Source: Alteromonas macleodii (lineage in GTDB: Bacteria; Pseudomonadota; Gammaproteobacteria; Enterobacterales; Alteromonadaceae). From it: a DNA stretch of 58,417 bases. Positions 17,896-26,809 of the stretch are shown here, piece after piece (position 1 is the stretch's first letter; every line of letters begins with the position of its first letter). Position numbers and translations under genes: made by a program. The stretch lies in contig NZ_LR812090.1 of the NCBI RefSeq assembly GCF_903772925.1, positions 1,139,816-1,198,232 on the forward strand, written 5' to 3'. Below the pieces are notes generated by a model, which saw only the letters and a list, made by a program, of their open reading frames with translations, was not told where the DNA came from and did not search any database.

Positions 17896-17920
17896 ACATA
17901 TCGCCAGTTATAGACACAAT
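17893..17920 (+). promoter_or_regulatory. Probable sigma-70 promoter of metA
   Basis: TTGACA at 17893-17898 is a perfect -35 element. CACAAT at 17915-17920, 16 bases further on, is a fair -10 element (4 of 6). The -35 overlaps the last met box, so MetJ binding would block polymerase. A perfect inverted repeat CAATAC-AG-GTATTG lies at 17917-17930 near the start site, with unknown role. Confidence 0.65.
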
Positions 17921-17952
17921 ACAGGTATTGTAATTTATCACTGGAGTCCTCT

Positions 17953-18891
17953 ATGCCAATTCGTATTCCTGAGCAATTACCCGCGCAGAATGTACTACTA
18001 GGTGAAAATATTTTTACCATGGACATGGACAGGGCTGCCAATCAGGATATTCGTCCTCTCGAAGTCGGCATTCTTAATTTGATGCCGAACAAGATAGAAA
18101 CGGAAGTGCAGTTGCTTCGCCTATTGTCAAATACGCCGCTGCAAATAAACGTAGACTTGATTCGAATTGATAATCAAGCACCAAAAAATACTCCCCAATC
18201 ACACATGGATGCCTTCTACCACGACTTTTCAGCAGTCGCGAACAAAAAATACGATGGCCTTATTGTTACTGGCGCACCCCTAGCGCTTATCGACTATGAA
18301 GAAGTGAAGTATTGGGAAACCATGACCAAAATATTGGAATGGGCACAGCGGCACGTTAACTCTACTTTATACCTGTGCTGGGCTGCTCACGCTGCTATGT
18401 ATCACTTTTATGGTATTACTCGAAAGATTAGAGACGAAAAGTTTTCAGGAGTTTTTCAACATAAAGTGAACGACCCGAACAATGAGCTTTTAAGAGGCTT
18501 CGACCCAACTTTTCATGCCCCTCACTCTCGTTACGGGCATATCGATACTTCTCTGTATAACAGTGTCGAAGGCCTTAGCGTTGTGGCAGAATCTGAGGAC
18601 GTGGGTGCCTATATCGTAGCGTCAGAAGACAAGCGAATGGTGTTTGTAACAGGCCATCCAGAATATGACCCTGATACGCTTAAAGACGAGTACTTACGGG
18701 ATATTGCCGCGGGTCAAACCCCAGCAATGCCAAAAAATTATTTTGAAGGGGATGATCCAGCCAAGTCTCCTATTGTACAGTGGCGCTCGCACGGCAGCCT
18801 ATTGTTTACAAACTGGCTGAATTATTATGTCTATCAGACCACGCCTTACGATTTAAGTCAGCTTGCTGAAAAGTCACAGCCAAAGAGGTAG
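17953..18891 (+). CDS. metA: Homoserine O-acyltransferase MetA (probable succinyltransferase)
   Basis: MetA makes the first committed step of methionine synthesis by acylating homoserine. The 312-residue protein matches the E. coli enzyme along its length, with active-site C142 in LYLCWAAHAA and the later FVTGHPEYD and WRSHGSLLFTNWLNYYVYQ motifs. Position 111 by E. coli numbering, reported to steer acyl-CoA choice (Gly in the succinyl enzyme, Glu in acetyl enzymes), is alanine here (TGAPLALIDY). A small residue fits succinyl-CoA, but this is inference. GGAG at 17943 precedes ATG 17953. metH follows after 3 bases. Confidence 0.95.
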   Translation: MPIRIPEQLPAQNVLLGENIFTMDMDRAANQDIRPLEVGILNLMPNKIETEVQLLRLLSNTPLQINVDLIRIDNQAPKNTPQSHMDAFYHDFSAVANKKYDGLIVTGAPLALIDYEEVKYWETMTKILEWAQRHVNSTLYLCWAAHAAMYHFYGITRKIRDEKFSGVFQHKVNDPNNELLRGFDPTFHAPHSRYGHIDTSLYNSVEGLSVVAESEDVGAYIVASEDKRMVFVTGHPEYDPDTLKDEYLRDIAAGQTPAMPKNYFEGDDPAKSPIVQWRSHGSLLFTNWLNYYVYQTTPYDLSQLAEKSQPKR

Positions 18892-18894
18892 CAC

Positions 18895-19962
18895 GTGAGC
18901 CAAAGAGAAATTTCTAGCGCGCAGGCAACGCTTACAGAAGCCGCTAAAAAACGCATTCTTATACTAGACGGTGCAATGGGCACCATGATCCAGCGCCACA
19001 AGTTGGAAGAAGAAGATTACCGCGGGACACAGTTTGCAGACTGGCATTGCGACGTAAAGGGTAATAACGACCTATTAGTGCTTACCCAGCCAGACATTAT
19101 TTATCAGATTCACTGTGATTATTTTGAAGCTGGCGCGGATATTATAGAAACCAATACCTTTAACGCGACGACTATCGCTATGGCCGACTATGATATGCAG
19201 GCTCAATCACGGGATATCAATGTGGCTGCGGCTAAGTTAGCGCGCAAAGCTGCCGATGAATTCACCGCAAAAACTCCTGAGAAACCCCGTTTCGTAGCCG
19301 GTGTGCTAGGTCCAACAAACCGCACCGCTTCTATTTCACCTGACGTGAACGACCCAGGTAAGCGCAATGTCACATTTGACGAACTAGTGGAAGCGTATAG
19401 CGAGTCTACCGAAGCCCTCATTGAAGGCGGCGTTGACCTAATTATGCTTGAAACTATTTTCGATACGTTAAATGCCAAGGCAGCAGCGTTTGCCGTAGAG
19501 TCGGTATTTGAAAAACTCGGTAAGTCTTTGCCCGTGATGGTATCAGGCACTATCACCGACGCTTCAGGGCGCACGCTTTCGGGGCAAACCGCGGAAGCAT
19601 TTTATTACTCAATGCGGCATATTAGCCCGTTTTCCTTCGGCTTAAACTGCGCACTGGGCCCAGATCTATTGCGCCAATACGTAGATGAAGTAGCCAATGT
19701 GAGTGAGTGCTTCATATCCGCGCACCCTAATGCAGGCCTGCCTAACGAATTTGGTGAATACGATATGGAAGGTCCGGAGATGGCCGAGCACATCAAAGAA
19801 TGGGCGCAGTCAGGGCTAGTGAATATTGTAGGCGGCTGTTGTGGCAGTACCCCAGAGCACATTCGCGATATTGCCAATGCGGTTGAACATATCGCGCCAC
19901 GCAAGATTCCTGAATTTGAACCTAAAATGCGTTTGTCAGGCCTAGAGCCGTTTGTACACTAG
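18895..19962 (+). CDS. metH: Split methionine synthase, part 1: homocysteine-binding domain
   Basis: This 355-residue protein equals the first domain of cobalamin-dependent methionine synthase, which normally has about 1227 residues in one chain. It starts [21 protein letters not shown] and carries the zinc cysteines C252 (GLNCALGPD), C315 and C316 ([10 protein letters not shown]). It stops after LSGLEPFVH, exactly in the linker before the folate domain. The stop TAG is followed by AGGAGG and a new ATG in the next gene, so this looks like two designed genes, not a frameshift. GTG 18895 follows the metA stop by three bases. Confidence 0.94.
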   Translation: MSQREISSAQATLTEAAKKRILILDGAMGTMIQRHKLEEEDYRGTQFADWHCDVKGNNDLLVLTQPDIIYQIHCDYFEAGADIIETNTFNATTIAMADYDMQAQSRDINVAAAKLARKAADEFTAKTPEKPRFVAGVLGPTNRTASISPDVNDPGKRNVTFDELVEAYSESTEALIEGGVDLIMLETIFDTLNAKAAAFAVESVFEKLGKSLPVMVSGTITDASGRTLSGQTAEAFYYSMRHISPFSFGLNCALGPDLLRQYVDEVANVSECFISAHPNAGLPNEFGEYDMEGPEMAEHIKEWAQSGLVNIVGGCCGSTPEHIRDIANAVEHIAPRKIPEFEPKMRLSGLEPFVH

Positions 19963-19971
19963 GAGGGCATT

Positions 19972-22596
19972 ATGAGCGCAGAATTTTCTACATTTATTAA
20001 TATCGGTGAGCGTACCAATGTTACAGGCTCCGCTCGCTTTAAACGTCTTATTCTTGAAGGTGATTACGAAACCGCACTTGATGTCGCAAGACAGCAGGTA
20101 GAAAACGGTGCCCAAATCATTGATATCAATATGGACGAGGCCATGCTTGATTCAAAGCAGGCTATGATCACCTTTTTAAACCTAATTGCCTCTGAGCCAG
20201 ATATTAGCCGAGTCCCCATTATGATAGATTCGTCTAAATGGGAGATTATCGAAGCCGGGCTTAAGTGTGTGCAGGGCAAAGCGATTGTTAACTCTATTAG
20301 CTTAAAAGAAGGGGAAGAACTCTTCTTAAGTCAAGCTAAGCTAATAAAGCGCTATGGTGCTGCAACCGTAGTGATGGCGTTTGACGAAACCGGCCAGGCC
20401 GATACACAAGCCCGCAAAGTTGAAATATGTCAGCGTAGCTACAAGCTTTTGACTGAAGAAGTTGGCTTTCCGCCCGAAGATATTATCTTCGACCCCAATA
20501 TTTTTGCTGTAGCGACAGGTATTGAAGAGCACGATAATTATGCGGTCGATTTTATCGAAGCGACCCGCGAAATACGTAAAACCTGCCCTTACTCACATAT
20601 TTCCGGTGGCCTTTCTAATATTTCTTTCTCGTTCAGGGGGAACAACCCAGTTCGAGAGGCCATGCACTCTGTGTTCCTATACCACGCAATTCGCGCTGGT
20701 ATGGATATGGCTATTGTTAATGCCGGTCAGTTAGAGGTATACGACGAGATACCAGCAGAGCTTCGCGATGCAGTGGAAGACGTTATTTTAAACCGCAGAA
20801 GCGATGCCACCGAGCGTCTGCTTGATATAGCCCCTAATTATCAAGGTGATGGTAAGGCTGCCGCGAAAGAAGATTTAAGCTGGCGCGAGCAAGAAGTGAA
20901 TAAGCGCTTAGAGCATGCGCTTGTTAAAGGCATCACCGATTATATTATTGAAGATACCGAAGAAGCGCGTCAGCAAGCTGAGCGTCCATTACACGTTATC
21001 GAAGGGCCATTAATGGATGGCATGAACGTAGTAGGGGATTTATTCGGTGAAGGTAAGATGTTCCTTCCACAGGTGGTAAAGTCGGCTCGCGTTATGAAAA
21101 AAGCGGTTGCCCATTTACAGCCATACATTGAAGAAGAAAAGTCAGACGACGCTAAAAGCAACGGTAAAATTCTTCTCGCTACGGTAAAAGGTGACGTTCA
21201 CGATATTGGTAAAAATATCGTAGGCGTGGTACTTCAGTGCAATAACTTTGAAGTGATTGATCTTGGCGTAATGGTGCCGGCGGCGACAATCTTACAGACC
21301 GCCAAAGATGAAAACGTCGACATGATTGGTTTGTCAGGCCTTATTACACCATCACTTGATGAGATGGTTCACGTAGCTAAAGAAATGGAGCGTCAGGGCT
21401 TGGATATTCCGCTTCTTATTGGCGGGGCGACTACGTCTAAAGCGCACACTGCGGTAAAAATTGAACAAAATTATCATGCACCTGTGGCTTATGTTCCAAA
21501 CGCAAGTCGAGCAGTAGGCGTGTGCCAGCGTCTTTTAAACAAAGCGTCTCGCGATATTTACGCGCAGGAACTGGCAAAAGAATACGATACGGTACGCGAA
21601 CAGCACGCCCGTAAGAAGCCGCGCAGCAAGCCGGTGACGTTAGAACAGGCCAGAGAAAACGCTTTTAAGCCAGATTTTACGACTTTGCCTGTAAAGCCCG
21701 CTAGCCTAGGTGTTACACCAGTAACCGCAGATTTAGCTACGCTGCGCAACTACATTGATTGGACACCGTTCTTCTTAACCTGGTCTTTAGCAGGGAAGTA
21801 CCCGCGTATACTCGAAGATGAAGTAGTGGGGGAGCAGGCACAGTCACTGTTTAACGACGCCAACGCCATGCTGGATAAAATTATCGAAGAGAACAGCCTT
21901 CAGGCGAAAGGCGTTATCGGCTTGTTTCCTGCCAACCGCGTTAATGACGATGTTGAAATTTATACCGATGAGTCGAGAAACCAAGTTCAAGGTGTTGCCC
22001 ATCATTTGCGTCAGCAAACGCTAAAAGACAAATTTGCTAATTATTGCTTAGCAGACTTTGTGGCTGAAAAGTCGAGTGGCATAAATGATTATGTGGGCGC
22101 TTTTGCCGTTACCGGTGGTATAGGGGAAGACGAGCTTGCTGATAGCTATATTCAAGCAGGCGATGACTACAACGGTATTATGGTTAAAGCGGTGGCAGAC
22201 AGACTTGCCGAAGCGTTTGCGGAATATCTTCACGAGCAGGTGCGTAAGCACTATTGGGGCTACGCCGCTAACGAATCACTGAGTAACGAAGAACTTATCC
22301 GCGAAAAATATCAGGGCATTAGACCGGCGCCAGGCTACGCCGCGTGTCCAGAACACACCGAAAAGCAGCTTATTTGGGATTTATTGTCAGCAGAGCAGCA
22401 TACAGGTATGAAGCTTACGGAAAGTTACGCCATGTGGCCGGGTGCTTCGGTATCGGGTTGGTATTTCGCTCATCCTGATTCGAAATACTTTGCGGTTGCC
22501 AAAATTCAAGCCGACCAGGTAGAAGATTACGCTACACGTAAAGGCTGGACCTTGGAAGAAGCTGAAAAGTGGTTGGGTCCTAACCTAAGTGATTAA
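19972..22596 (+). CDS. metH: Split methionine synthase, part 2: folate, cobalamin and reactivation domains
   Basis: The 874-residue protein covers the rest of MetH: the methyltetrahydrofolate domain (from [20 protein letters not shown]), the helical cap and cobalamin domain with ligand H410 in [12 protein letters not shown], and the C-terminal AdoMet-binding reactivation domain ([15 protein letters not shown]; ends [10 protein letters not shown]). With part 1 the total is 1229 residues, the length of normal MetH. Its start ATG 19972 follows AGGAGG. The two chains must presumably meet so that methylcobalamin can reach homocysteine. Confidence 0.96.
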   Translation: MSAEFSTFINIGERTNVTGSARFKRLILEGDYETALDVARQQVENGAQIIDINMDEAMLDSKQAMITFLNLIASEPDISRVPIMIDSSKWEIIEAGLKCVQGKAIVNSISLKEGEELFLSQAKLIKRYGAATVVMAFDETGQADTQARKVEICQRSYKLLTEEVGFPPEDIIFDPNIFAVATGIEEHDNYAVDFIEATREIRKTCPYSHISGGLSNISFSFRGNNPVREAMHSVFLYHAIRAGMDMAIVNAGQLEVYDEIPAELRDAVEDVILNRRSDATERLLDIAPNYQGDGKAAAKEDLSWREQEVNKRLEHALVKGITDYIIEDTEEARQQAERPLHVIEGPLMDGMNVVGDLFGEGKMFLPQVVKSARVMKKAVAHLQPYIEEEKSDDAKSNGKILLATVKGDVHDIGKNIVGVVLQCNNFEVIDLGVMVPAATILQTAKDENVDMIGLSGLITPSLDEMVHVAKEMERQGLDIPLLIGGATTSKAHTAVKIEQNYHAPVAYVPNASRAVGVCQRLLNKASRDIYAQELAKEYDTVREQHARKKPRSKPVTLEQARENAFKPDFTTLPVKPASLGVTPVTADLATLRNYIDWTPFFLTWSLAGKYPRILEDEVVGEQAQSLFNDANAMLDKIIEENSLQAKGVIGLFPANRVNDDVEIYTDESRNQVQGVAHHLRQQTLKDKFANYCLADFVAEKSSGINDYVGAFAVTGGIGEDELADSYIQAGDDYNGIMVKAVADRLAEAFAEYLHEQVRKHYWGYAANESLSNEELIREKYQGIRPAPGYAACPEHTEKQLIWDLLSAEQHTGMKLTESYAMWPGASVSGWYFAHPDSKYFAVAKIQADQVEDYATRKGWTLEEAEKWLGPNLSD

Positions 22597-23201
22597 TGCT
22601 GGTAAGGTATATGCAAATCGAAAAGCCTTTTAGTCAGGCCTGTGAGAACAACAAGCGCGCTATTTTGAGCGTGCTTGAACGTACATTTGCTAACTGCCGA
22701 CAGGTATTAGAGATAGGAAGCGGGACAGGTCAACATGCCGTATTTTTGGCTGAACACTTACCCCATCTTATTTGGCACACAAGCGACCAACCACACTATC
22801 ACGAAGGCATTGCCGCGTGGCTGAGTGATTCAAATTCGGGGAATATAAAACCTCCCATAGCATTTACCGTTGGGCAAGATGACTTTCCCAATCTCGACGT
22901 AGACGGCATTTTTACGGCGAACACCGCACATATCATGCAGAAAGAAGAGGCGAAGCTACTCATGGAATCAGTAGCGTTGCACTTACCTAAAGGGGGCATA
23001 TTCTGTCAGTATGGCCCTTTTACACACAGCGGTAAGTTTACTTCTGAAAGTAACCAAGCCTTCCATACTTCGCTTTTAGCGCGTGGTTATGGTGGCTACC
23101 GCGATATCAATGAGCTTACTGCTTGGGCAGGCGAGTTAAGCTTGCAAGACATAATCGACATGCCCGCCAATAACCATATGCTTATTTGGCAAAAACGCTA
23201 A
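22596..23201 (+). CDS. DUF938 family SAM-dependent methyltransferase-like protein
   Basis: The 201-residue protein begins [22 protein letters not shown] and has the SAM-binding motif [20 protein letters not shown] followed by [17 protein letters not shown] and [13 protein letters not shown], all typical of the DUF938 family. The substrate is unknown. ATG 22596 overlaps the metH stop (TAATG), suggesting coupling to a methionine/SAM operon; ATG 22611 is an alternative start. The co-transcription is suggestive only. Confidence 0.85.
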   Translation: MLVRYMQIEKPFSQACENNKRAILSVLERTFANCRQVLEIGSGTGQHAVFLAEHLPHLIWHTSDQPHYHEGIAAWLSDSNSGNIKPPIAFTVGQDDFPNLDVDGIFTANTAHIMQKEEAKLLMESVALHLPKGGIFCQYGPFTHSGKFTSESNQAFHTSLLARGYGGYRDINELTAWAGELSLQDIIDMPANNHMLIWQKR

Positions 23202-23222
23202 AGAAGTATCAAGGCTGCAGCA

Positions 23223-23250
23223 CTTTGCTTTAAAAACAGTTAAAGCAAAG
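23223..23250 (+). other. Perfect 11-bp inverted repeat upstream of ppnP
   Basis: CTTTGCTTTAA and TTAAAGCAAAG are exact complements around a six-base loop. No T run follows on either strand, so it is a poor intrinsic terminator. It lies 30 bases before the ppnP start and may be an operator or mRNA leader hairpin. Confidence 0.45.
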
Positions 23251-23280
23251 AAAGTCAGCACTCACATCAAAGGAGTAACT

Positions 23281-23565
23281 ATGAGCTTTAAAGTAAACCA
23301 TTATTTCGACAACAAAGTGAGCTCGATTGGGTTTGAATCTGCAAACGGACCTTGTACGTCTGGGGTAATGTCACCAGGTGAATACACATTTTCTACCTCT
23401 CAAAAAGAGCTGATGAAAGTGGTTGAAGGTGAGCTAGTGGTGAAGCTACCGGGAAGTGATGAATGGCAATCTTTCGCCACAGGTACCAGTTTTAATGTGC
23501 CTGCAGATGCATCTTTTGACGTAAAAGTGTCTACGCCTACCGCTTACCTTTGCTTTTACAGCTAA
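23281..23565 (+). CDS. ppnP: Pyrimidine/purine nucleoside phosphorylase PpnP
   Basis: PpnP (formerly DUF1255/YaiE) is a small cupin that splits many nucleosides with phosphate. The 94-residue sequence matches the family over its full length: [39 protein letters not shown] and [25 protein letters not shown] sits at the usual distance before ATG 23281. It has its own leader with a strong inverted repeat. Confidence 0.95.
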   Translation: MSFKVNHYFDNKVSSIGFESANGPCTSGVMSPGEYTFSTSQKELMKVVEGELVVKLPGSDEWQSFATGTSFNVPADASFDVKVSTPTAYLCFYS

Positions 23566-23581
23566 ACGTTAATGATTAACT

Positions 23582-23621
23582 AGCTACGCGATCTTGCCAT
23601 CTACGTCATTATTGCGTAGCT
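23582..23621 (+). terminator. Possible terminator after ppnP
   Basis: AGCTACGC at 23582-23589 and GCGTAGCT at 23614-23621 can pair, with a 24-base loop, followed by TTATAAAA. The loop is long and the T run is poor, so this is a weak call. Confidence 0.3.
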
Positions 23622-23655
23622 TTATAAAAAAACAAATCAAGGATGAAACGTTGCC

Positions 23656-24879
23656 ATGACGGATGACAATGCATATACCCCCATGCCCGACTACGAAAGT
23701 TATAGTCTAGAAGAACTTGCCCAAGCGTTAAATTCCATAGACGCTACTGAGTATCCAGAACGCGCTGCCAAGATTTCAGCCTTAATCGCTGAAAGAAAAA
23801 GTAAGTTGCACGCATCGCACGAAACAATTAGTAAAGCGAATGATAAAATAATCCGTACCGAGCAGGTTAAGTTTCATGGTAAAGCGGGTGAGTTTTTTTC
23901 TATATGGATAGTTAATTTACTTCTAAGTATTGTTACCTTAGGTATTTATTCTGCATGGGCGACGGTGCGTACCAAACGCTATTTCTATAGCAATACAGAG
24001 CTTGATGGTCATCGCTTTTCTTACCTTGCTGAACCGCTACAAATTTTAAAGGGGCGGATAATTGCCGTAATTTTATTCGGTGGTTATTTTTTTCTAACTA
24101 CGATAAACCCCGCTGCTGCGCTTATTTTCGCACTTGTTCTTATGGCATTAACGCCTGCTTTAATTATTATGAGTATGCGTTTTAGGCTTCGTATGACGGC
24201 ATATAGAAACGTTAGATTTTCTTTTAAAGGCCGGTGGGGAGAAGCCTTTGCGTTATTTGTACTCTTGCCTATTGCAAGCGTATTCACCCTGTACTTGCTT
24301 ATGCCTTGGGTATTAAAAAAGATTGATGCGTTTTTAGTAAACGAATCATGTTTTGGCAATAAATCCTTTTCCACCACGCTGGATACGGGCAAATACTATC
24401 GAACATCAGTTGGTGTGCTGTTTATCTCTCTTTGCTTAATGCTAATTTCGTCTTTTGTGTTAGGTATTGGCGCTGTGGCAATGTCTAACGGTGGATCACC
24501 GTCTGTTTCAGCTCTAGCTACAATACTGTTAGTTCTGTTTTACTTAGTAGCCTACGCTGTAGTATCAGGTTACTACAATGCTCGAATTAGGAATCACATT
24601 TTCCAAAACACACAACTTGAAAACGTTGCTCAGTTTAATTCATCGCTAGCAGCAGGTGCACTCATCAAACTGCGCTTAGTCAATGCGCTAGCGATTGTTC
24701 TAACTTTAGGAATGGCGCTTCCTTGGGCAAAAGTGAGAAGTGCAAAATTATACGCCGACGCCACTGAAGTAAAAATGTTTGAAGGTTTTGATCAGGTACT
24801 TGTTGGTAGTTCTGGTTCTGCTGGTGCGGTGGCAGAGGAAGCTGCGACTTTATTTGATGTAGACGTTGCTTTAGGTTAA
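23656..24879 (+). CDS. DUF898 (YjgN-like) polytopic membrane protein
   Basis: The 407-residue protein has a charged cytoplasmic N-terminus (about 1-75) and then repeated hydrophobic segments in the DUF898 pattern. There are two similar halves: one contains SIWIVNLLLSIVTLGIYSAW then RTKRYFYSNTELDGHRFSY, and the other contains LRLVNALAIVLTLGMALPWA with NARIRNHIFQNTQLEN. So the family core is an internal duplication. No function is established. It ends 5 bases before an M48 protease gene and the two are almost certainly co-transcribed, suggesting a joint envelope role. Confidence 0.88.
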   Translation: MTDDNAYTPMPDYESYSLEELAQALNSIDATEYPERAAKISALIAERKSKLHASHETISKANDKIIRTEQVKFHGKAGEFFSIWIVNLLLSIVTLGIYSAWATVRTKRYFYSNTELDGHRFSYLAEPLQILKGRIIAVILFGGYFFLTTINPAAALIFALVLMALTPALIIMSMRFRLRMTAYRNVRFSFKGRWGEAFALFVLLPIASVFTLYLLMPWVLKKIDAFLVNESCFGNKSFSTTLDTGKYYRTSVGVLFISLCLMLISSFVLGIGAVAMSNGGSPSVSALATILLVLFYLVAYAVVSGYYNARIRNHIFQNTQLENVAQFNSSLAAGALIKLRLVNALAIVLTLGMALPWAKVRSAKLYADATEVKMFEGFDQVLVGSSGSAGAVAEEAATLFDVDVALG

Positions 24880-24884
24880 ATGCC

Positions 24885-25895
24885 GTGTCGGTATCACATT
24901 ACTATTACGCAAGCGGTGTTAGTTCAGATATTGTGACCTGTAATATTGAGGGCGACGAACTGGTTATTTTCTTTGACCAAAATGGCACTTCTAAACGGGT
25001 ACATAGGTCAGAGATGACTACTCGCACAAAACTTGCGGGGTTACCACGAGAAGTGTCTTTGGATGGCGGTGATTTACTTATGTGGTCGTCTAGCCCAGAG
25101 GAAGATGCTTGGCTTGATAAAAATCAATTGGTAGGAGTGAGTAAATTAGAGTCGAAAAAGTCGTACTTAATGGCAAGTATAATACTTGTGCCTTTGCTTC
25201 TTTATGGACTATTCACCCAAGCACTTCCTCGAATTGCCGTGTCGTTTTCTCAATATGTTCCCTACGGCATAAAAGAAATCGGTTCTAAACATACCTTGGC
25301 CGCGCTCGATAGCACTTTACTTAAGCCATCTGAACTTAGTACCGAATCAAAGGAATTGCACGCTAACAGTTTTTATTCACTATTAGCTAAAATAGAGACG
25401 GAAAATAAAAATTACCGCGTGCACTTTCGCCACTCTAACGTACTAGGTCCCAATGCTTTTGCCTTACCTGATGGCACTATTGTGTTTACCGACCAACTCA
25501 TTGCTTTGGTTGAGGAAAATCAAAACGTATTAAACGCTATTTTTCTGCATGAAGTAGGGCATGTAGAAAACAATCATTCCATGCAGCTTATTGCAGAGTC
25601 ACTATTTGCAACTCTTGCGATAAGTTATATTTTTGGCGACTTAAGTGGCGTTTTAGATGGTGTTTTAGGCGTAGGAACAAGTGTAGTTCAAAATCAATTT
25701 AGCAAAGCTCACGAATGGGAAGCGGACAACTACGCCATTGGTCAATTAAAAGCATTGGGTAAAGATCCCGCTGACTTCGCGGCTGCTATGGAAGCATTCC
25801 AAACGTTAGCCACAGAGCAGTCAGACGTTGATAGCTGGTTTAGTTCCCATCCACTTGTACAAGACCGTATTGATAATGCACGAAGCGCGAAATAA
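24885..25895 (+). CDS. M48 family zinc metalloprotease with N-terminal membrane domain
   Basis: The 336-residue protein starts at GTG 24885. Residues 1-90 form a soluble domain of unknown fold, residues about 92-113 a membrane helix (SYLMASIILVPLLLYGLF), and the rest an M48 peptidase. Zinc ligands are visible: HEVGH at 222-226 and E279 in HEWEADNYAIG, with the typical later SSHPLVQDRI. It is coupled to the DUF898 gene. The stop lies one base from the stop of the convergent metR-like gene, so no terminator fits between them. Confidence 0.9.
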   Translation: MSVSHYYYASGVSSDIVTCNIEGDELVIFFDQNGTSKRVHRSEMTTRTKLAGLPREVSLDGGDLLMWSSSPEEDAWLDKNQLVGVSKLESKKSYLMASIILVPLLLYGLFTQALPRIAVSFSQYVPYGIKEIGSKHTLAALDSTLLKPSELSTESKELHANSFYSLLAKIETENKNYRVHFRHSNVLGPNAFALPDGTIVFTDQLIALVEENQNVLNAIFLHEVGHVENNHSMQLIAESLFATLAISYIFGDLSGVLDGVLGVGTSVVQNQFSKAHEWEADNYAIGQLKALGKDPADFAAAMEAFQTLATEQSDVDSWFSSHPLVQDRIDNARSAK

Positions 25896-25896
25896 C

Positions 25897-26793
25897 CTAT
25901 TTGCTACCCATCGAAAGGGTTTGAGACATTGCAATAAAGTCATCTACGAACCCCAACACGTCAGTAGCTTTTCGATGACCTAAATAAAGGGTTTTAGTCA
26001 CGCCAGCTTCTCCCATAGATTTCGTGCATAGCAGTTCACTTTCCTTTGCTTCTTCCACAAGCCACTTAGGCAAAGCAGTAACACCACGTCCCGCAGCTAC
26101 CATTTGTAAGATAATCTCCGTGGTTTCAATGGTTTTGTGCTGTTTGACTGTGCAATTGGCAGGTGTAAGAAAATGCGTAAAAACGTCCAGTCGACTATGC
26201 TCCACCGGATAAGTTATAAGGGTTTCATTACTTAAGTCTTTTGGAGTTACAAATGATTTTTCTGCTAAGTTATGATGTTTATCCATAACCAGTACTTGCT
26301 CGTATTCAAATACGGGGGTGTAGGTAATAGTGTCTAGATGCAGTGGGTCTGGCGTAAGTAAAATGTCTATATCGTACCCGTGTAGTGCTTGTAACCCACC
26401 AAACGAAAATGCACGGCGTACATCAACATCAACATCGGGGAAGGCCTTTAAAAACGGCGCGACAACTTTTAACAGCCATTCGAAGCATGGGTAGCATTCC
26501 ATACCAATACGCAATATGCCCTGTTTTCCGTCGGCAAACTTTTGAAGCTGGGCTTCGGTGTGTTCAAACTGTGGTAAAACTCTGTGGGCAAGACCTAAAA
26601 CACTTTGACCTGCTTGGGTAAGCGTTAGCCTTCTCCCTTCTTTTTTCCACAGCGGTACGTCAAAATGCGCTTCTAATTTTTTCATTGCGTGACTCAACGC
26701 TGACTGGGTAAGGAAAAGCGATTTTGCTGCTTCCGTCATAGTACCTTCAGCATCAATTGCTCGTACTATTTTTAGATGTTGTCTATCAATCAT
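25897..26793 (-). CDS. metR: MetR-like LysR-family regulator
   Basis: This 298-residue LysR protein starts at 26793 (MIDRQHLKIVRAIDAEG). The N-terminal helix-turn-helix contains SLFLTQSALSHAMKKLE. The effector domain resembles MetR, the homocysteine-responsive activator of met genes: LRIGMECYPCFEWL, ETLITYPVEHSRLDVFTHFL and LQMVAAGRGVTALPKWLVE all have close MetR counterparts. It lies 16 bases behind the OxyR-like gene on the same strand, so they may share a transcript. A target is not visible here, since metE is absent and the nearby met operon shows MetJ boxes. Confidence 0.8.
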   Translation of the reverse strand: MIDRQHLKIVRAIDAEGTMTEAAKSLFLTQSALSHAMKKLEAHFDVPLWKKEGRRLTLTQAGQSVLGLAHRVLPQFEHTEAQLQKFADGKQGILRIGMECYPCFEWLLKVVAPFLKAFPDVDVDVRRAFSFGGLQALHGYDIDILLTPDPLHLDTITYTPVFEYEQVLVMDKHHNLAEKSFVTPKDLSNETLITYPVEHSRLDVFTHFLTPANCTVKQHKTIETTEIILQMVAAGRGVTALPKWLVEEAKESELLCTKSMGEAGVTKTLYLGHRKATDVLGFVDDFIAMSQTLSMGSK

Positions 26794-26809
26794 AGTGGGC
26801 ACACTTGGA

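Noticed and set aside
19957..19975. metH split as a sequencing frameshift
   Set aside because: The two halves are separated by a clear stop, AGGAGG and ATG at a domain boundary, with no homopolymer. It reads as a genuine split.
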